NCBI GenBank assembly: GCA_035406685.1
Contig: DAONLM010000160.1
Span: 1-7,252, forward strand
DNA length: 7,252 bases
From: DAONLM01 sp035406685
Lineage (GTDB): Bacteria > Spirochaetota > GWE2-31-10 > MWDO01
Direction of reading: 5' to 3'
The stretch's first letter is position 1; each line of letters starts with the position of its first letter. Below the pieces are notes generated by a model, which was given only the letters and a program-made list of their open reading frames with translations, was not told the DNA's origin and did not search any database. The position numbers and the translations under genes are program-made. Shown here one piece after another: positions 5,286-7,252 of the stretch.

Positions 5286-6257
5286 ATGTTAATCGATATA
5301 TTAAAAAATAATAAATGCTTTAAGCTTGTTTGTGGGGCAGGAAATGAGAATGTAGAAGAAGTAGAAAGACTTGTCTATTTGTATTGTCTTGCTGGTGCAA
5401 ATCTTTTTGATCTTTCTGCAAATATTGATGTAATAAAGGCTGCAAAAAATTCTATAAAAAAGGCAAAAGAAAAAAGAAATATATTTGTCTATACCTCTGT
5501 AAGTTTTGGTATAAGTGGGGATCCTCATATTAGAAAAGCGACAATTGATTCAAATATATGTAAAATGTGTAAAAGATGCATCAATGTCTGTCCCCAAAGT
5601 GCAATTTTTGAAATAGATAATTGTATTAAGATCATTGATTATAAATGTATTGGCTGTGGGAAATGCCAGCAGGTCTGCTCAATAAATGCAATTTCATTTT
5701 ACCAGAAGATAAAACCAATAAGGGAGGTTTTACCAGAAATAGTAGATTTAGGAATCGATTGTGTGGAATTACATTCTATAAGTGATGATGAAAATGAATT
5801 TTTAAAAAACTGGAATCAGATTATTTCAATTCATAAAGGACTGGTAAGCCTATGCCTTGATAGATCCCATCTTGGAAATTTTTCTCTAATAAAGAGAATA
5901 AAAAATGCAATAAAAAATAGGCTACCATACACAACAATAATTCAGGCTGATGGGGCTCCTATGAGTGGTGGTAGAAATGATTTTAAAAGTACCTTACAGG
6001 CAGTGGCTACTGCTGAAATTGTTGCAAATGAAAGACTTCCGGTATTTATATTATTATCCGGCGGCACTAATGCTAAAAGTTCAAGATTAGCAAAAATGTG
6101 TAATATAAGTATTAATGGAGTTGCGATTGGTTCTTATGCAAGACAGATAGTAAAAAAAGAGATTAAAAGAGATGATTTTTTTTATAATGAAAAAGTATTT
6201 AATAGATCTTTAAAGAGGGCAAGCAATTTAGTAAATGAGATTTTTAAATATCTTTAA
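5286..6257 (+). CDS. ldpA: LdpA-like protein with two [4Fe-4S] clusters
   Basis: A soluble 323-residue protein in three parts. The N-terminal segment has KLVCGAGNENVEEVERLV (13-30) and LAGANLFDLSANIDVIKAA (35-53). This matches the start of cyanobacterial LdpA, where ICGA and LAG-x-D-x-IDVAA-type motifs recur. A bacterial dicluster ferredoxin domain follows, with C92-x2-C95-x2-C98-x3-C102-P and C121-x2-C124-x2-C127-x3-C131, so both cubane clusters have all ligands. SGDPHIRKA (77-85) stands before it, as in LdpA. The C-terminal part holds IIQADGAPMSGG (218-229), LLSGGTNAKSSRL (256-268) and GVAIGSYAR (278-286), the LdpA C-terminal hallmarks. The Gly-rich loops suggest a TIM-barrel-like, possibly flavin- or phosphate-binding, fold carrying the inserted ferredoxin. 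In Synechococcus, LdpA is a redox-sensing input to the circadian clock; its molecular chemistry is not settled, and no clock is implied here. The gene begins 3 bases after yhhN without a good ribosome site, so coupled translation is likely. Confidence 0.85.
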   Translation: MLIDILKNNKCFKLVCGAGNENVEEVERLVYLYCLAGANLFDLSANIDVIKAAKNSIKKAKEKRNIFVYTSVSFGISGDPHIRKATIDSNICKMCKRCINVCPQSAIFEIDNCIKIIDYKCIGCGKCQQVCSINAISFYQKIKPIREVLPEIVDLGIDCVELHSISDDENEFLKNWNQIISIHKGLVSLCLDRSHLGNFSLIKRIKNAIKNRLPYTTIIQADGAPMSGGRNDFKSTLQAVATAEIVANERLPVFILLSGGTNAKSSRLAKMCNISINGVAIGSYARQIVKKEIKRDDFFYNEKVFNRSLKRASNLVNEIFKYL

Positions 6258-6264
6258 AAAATAA

Positions 6265-6293
6265 TAGAAATATTTAAGATAATGTGTTAAAAT
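6265..6293 (+). promoter_or_regulatory. Candidate extended -10 promoter for the TolB-like gene
   Basis: TAAAAT (6288-6293) is preceded by TG one base upstream (6285-6286), giving an extended -10 box. A weak -35-like TAGAAA (6265-6270) lies 17 bases before it. The -10 box ends 7 bases before ATG 6301 and the interval has no G at all, so there is no Shine-Dalgarno site and the transcript may be leaderless. Confidence 0.45.
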
Positions 6294-6300
6294 TATTAAT

Positions 6301-7252
6301 ATGAAATCTAAAATTTTTATTATAATTTTTTTATCTTTTTTTACTCTTAATATTATTGCTGATGAGACAGAAGATATAAAAGATAGTAACTCTTTATTTC
6401 TTATAGTAATTCCTCTTTTTAACATAAGTGCAAAAAAAGAGTTTGATAATATATCTTTTGAGATTCAGAATTCTTTGATAAAAAAGATTAACTCTTATAA
6501 TTATTTCTCAATTTATAATTGGGAAAAGGCAGAATATATATTTTATGCCAATAATTTTGATTATAACAAGCTCATATTTGAAGATGATCAACAAAAGATT
6601 AAAGAGTTGACAGGGGTTGATATAACTATTGTTGGTTTTTATAAAATAACAGAAAATTATATTCATATATATTTAAAATGTTTTGAGAAAAAGGACAAAG
6701 TAGAGAGTTTTAGTTTTGAATATCTAAATGACTATGATGAAAATAAGATAAAAGATGCAATTGAATATTCTACAAAAGAGATGGCAAATATGGTTTTTGA
6801 AAAATATAAGAAGAAAATTATTGTTAAAAATAGAATAGTAGACTTAACAAAAGAGGCAAGAGGGAAATTTAGTATAAAATCAAGAAATATAGCTGGCTAT
6901 GTTTTGTTTGGAAGTGGTGCTATTCTTACATTAAGTGGCATTATTAGTTTTGCTATAAACACAAGCTATAACAAAGAGAAAGAAAAAGATCTTTTCCCAA
7001 AATATTTAAATACAGAAATAACAGCGGATGATTATAATAATTTCTCAAGGGACTGGCTAATTTTTTCTCTCTCTTCTCTCTCTACAATGACAGTGGGTAT
7101 TTCTACTTTATTTATCTCAATACCAATGTTTGCTTATGGTAATAGATCTTTAAATTTAAAAAATAAAATAGGTTTTGCAATATACTCATCAGGTATATCT
7201 CTTTTTGCAATCGGATTATCTTTTATGCTTTTTGATTTTACATATTATTTTA
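6301..7252 (+). CDS. Exported TolB/CsgG-like envelope protein with C-terminal membrane segments (3' end cut by window)
   Basis: An open frame of 317 codons runs off the right edge with no stop. The first 20 residues are a signal peptide (MKSKIFIIIF core, likely cut after NIIA). Residues about 31-170 fit the alpha/beta domain seen in TolB N-terminal, CsgG and FlgO-type proteins. SLFLIVIPLFNIS (31-43) is the first strand. IQNSLIKKINSYNYFSIYNW (55-74) is the helix and second strand. KELTGVDITIVGFYKITENYIHIYLKCFEK (101-130) is the typical GVD-x-x-IVG-x-Y hairpin, and a final helix covers residues 150-170. After a basic linker come three hydrophobic segments: about 197-219, 253-279 and 290-317. 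The resemblance of the soluble domain is a pattern judgement without a database search; the membrane part I do not recognise. It stands 43 bases after the LdpA-like gene, either in its own unit or at the end of that operon. Confidence 0.7.
   Translation, partial: MKSKIFIIIFLSFFTLNIIADETEDIKDSNSLFLIVIPLFNISAKKEFDNISFEIQNSLIKKINSYNYFSIYNWEKAEYIFYANNFDYNKLIFEDDQQKIKELTGVDITIVGFYKITENYIHIYLKCFEKKDKVESFSFEYLNDYDENKIKDAIEYSTKEMANMVFEKYKKKIIVKNRIVDLTKEARGKFSIKSRNIAGYVLFGSGAILTLSGIISFAINTSYNKEKEKDLFPKYLNTEITADDYNNFSRDWLIFSLSSLSTMTVGISTLFISIPMFAYGNRSLNLKNKIGFAIYSSGISLFAIGLSFMLFDFTYYF

Noticed and set aside
5301..5528. Open frame on the - strand at the start of the LdpA-like gene
   Set aside because: Opposite a gene with strong family motifs; the translation shows no domain features.
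5286..6257. Circadian clock function from the LdpA match
   Set aside because: No kai genes or other clock parts are in the window, and homology to LdpA does not imply timekeeping.
6228..6425. Open frame on the - strand across the gap after the LdpA-like gene
   Set aside because: Lys/Ile/Leu/Tyr-rich low-complexity translation from A/T-rich DNA, and it covers the signal-peptide coding start of the gene at 6301.
1..7252. tRNA, rRNA, CRISPR array, riboswitch, insertion sequence ends
   Set aside because: I saw no cloverleaf, no regularly spaced repeats, no conserved riboswitch core and no long terminal inverted repeats; a covariance-model search was not possible here.

Overview
This is an AT-rich bacterial window. 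In my hand counts the first ~180 bases are about 37% G+C, while a 180-base sample of the next gene is about 20%. Every complete gene is on the + strand and the genes are tightly packed. The low G+C, the lipoprotein signal with a relaxed lipobox and the TolB-like envelope protein at the right edge would fit an anaerobic host such as a low-GC spirochaete. That is inference only: there is no rRNA, tRNA or marker gene here to fix the taxon.

Layout. (1) 2-208 is the 3' end of an unrecognised, compositionally different gene. It is followed by a pyrimidine-rich gap of about 190 bases that ends in a near-consensus sigma70-type promoter. (2) 402-4137 looks like one operon: a divergent SLC1/DAACS-fold transporter, an alpha/beta hydrolase (stop and start overlap by one base), and a MurF-like Mur ligase whose N-terminus is a multi-pass membrane module. 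(3) 4178-6257 is a second group: a small lipoprotein, a YhhN/TMEM86 (lysoplasmalogenase-family) membrane protein, and a two-cluster ferredoxin protein matching cyanobacterial LdpA. (4) 6301 to the end is an exported TolB/CsgG-like protein with C-terminal membrane segments, cut off by the window edge.

How the genes may work together. The first operon reads as a cell-envelope amino-acid module: import of a small substrate, a hydrolase, and a membrane-anchored ligase that would form an amide bond on a peptidoglycan-type acceptor. Only the enzyme folds are visible, so the shared pathway is inference. The second group pairs an ether-lipid (plasmalogen) enzyme family with an iron-sulphur protein of unknown chemistry; the functional link is unproven.

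The most interesting points are the LdpA-like protein in a non-cyanobacterial-looking setting, the membrane-fused Mur ligase lacking the usual UDP-sugar-binding domain, the transporter with its canonical ion and substrate residues replaced, and two secretory genes whose -10 boxes lie only 7-8 bases before the ATG, as expected for leaderless mRNAs.
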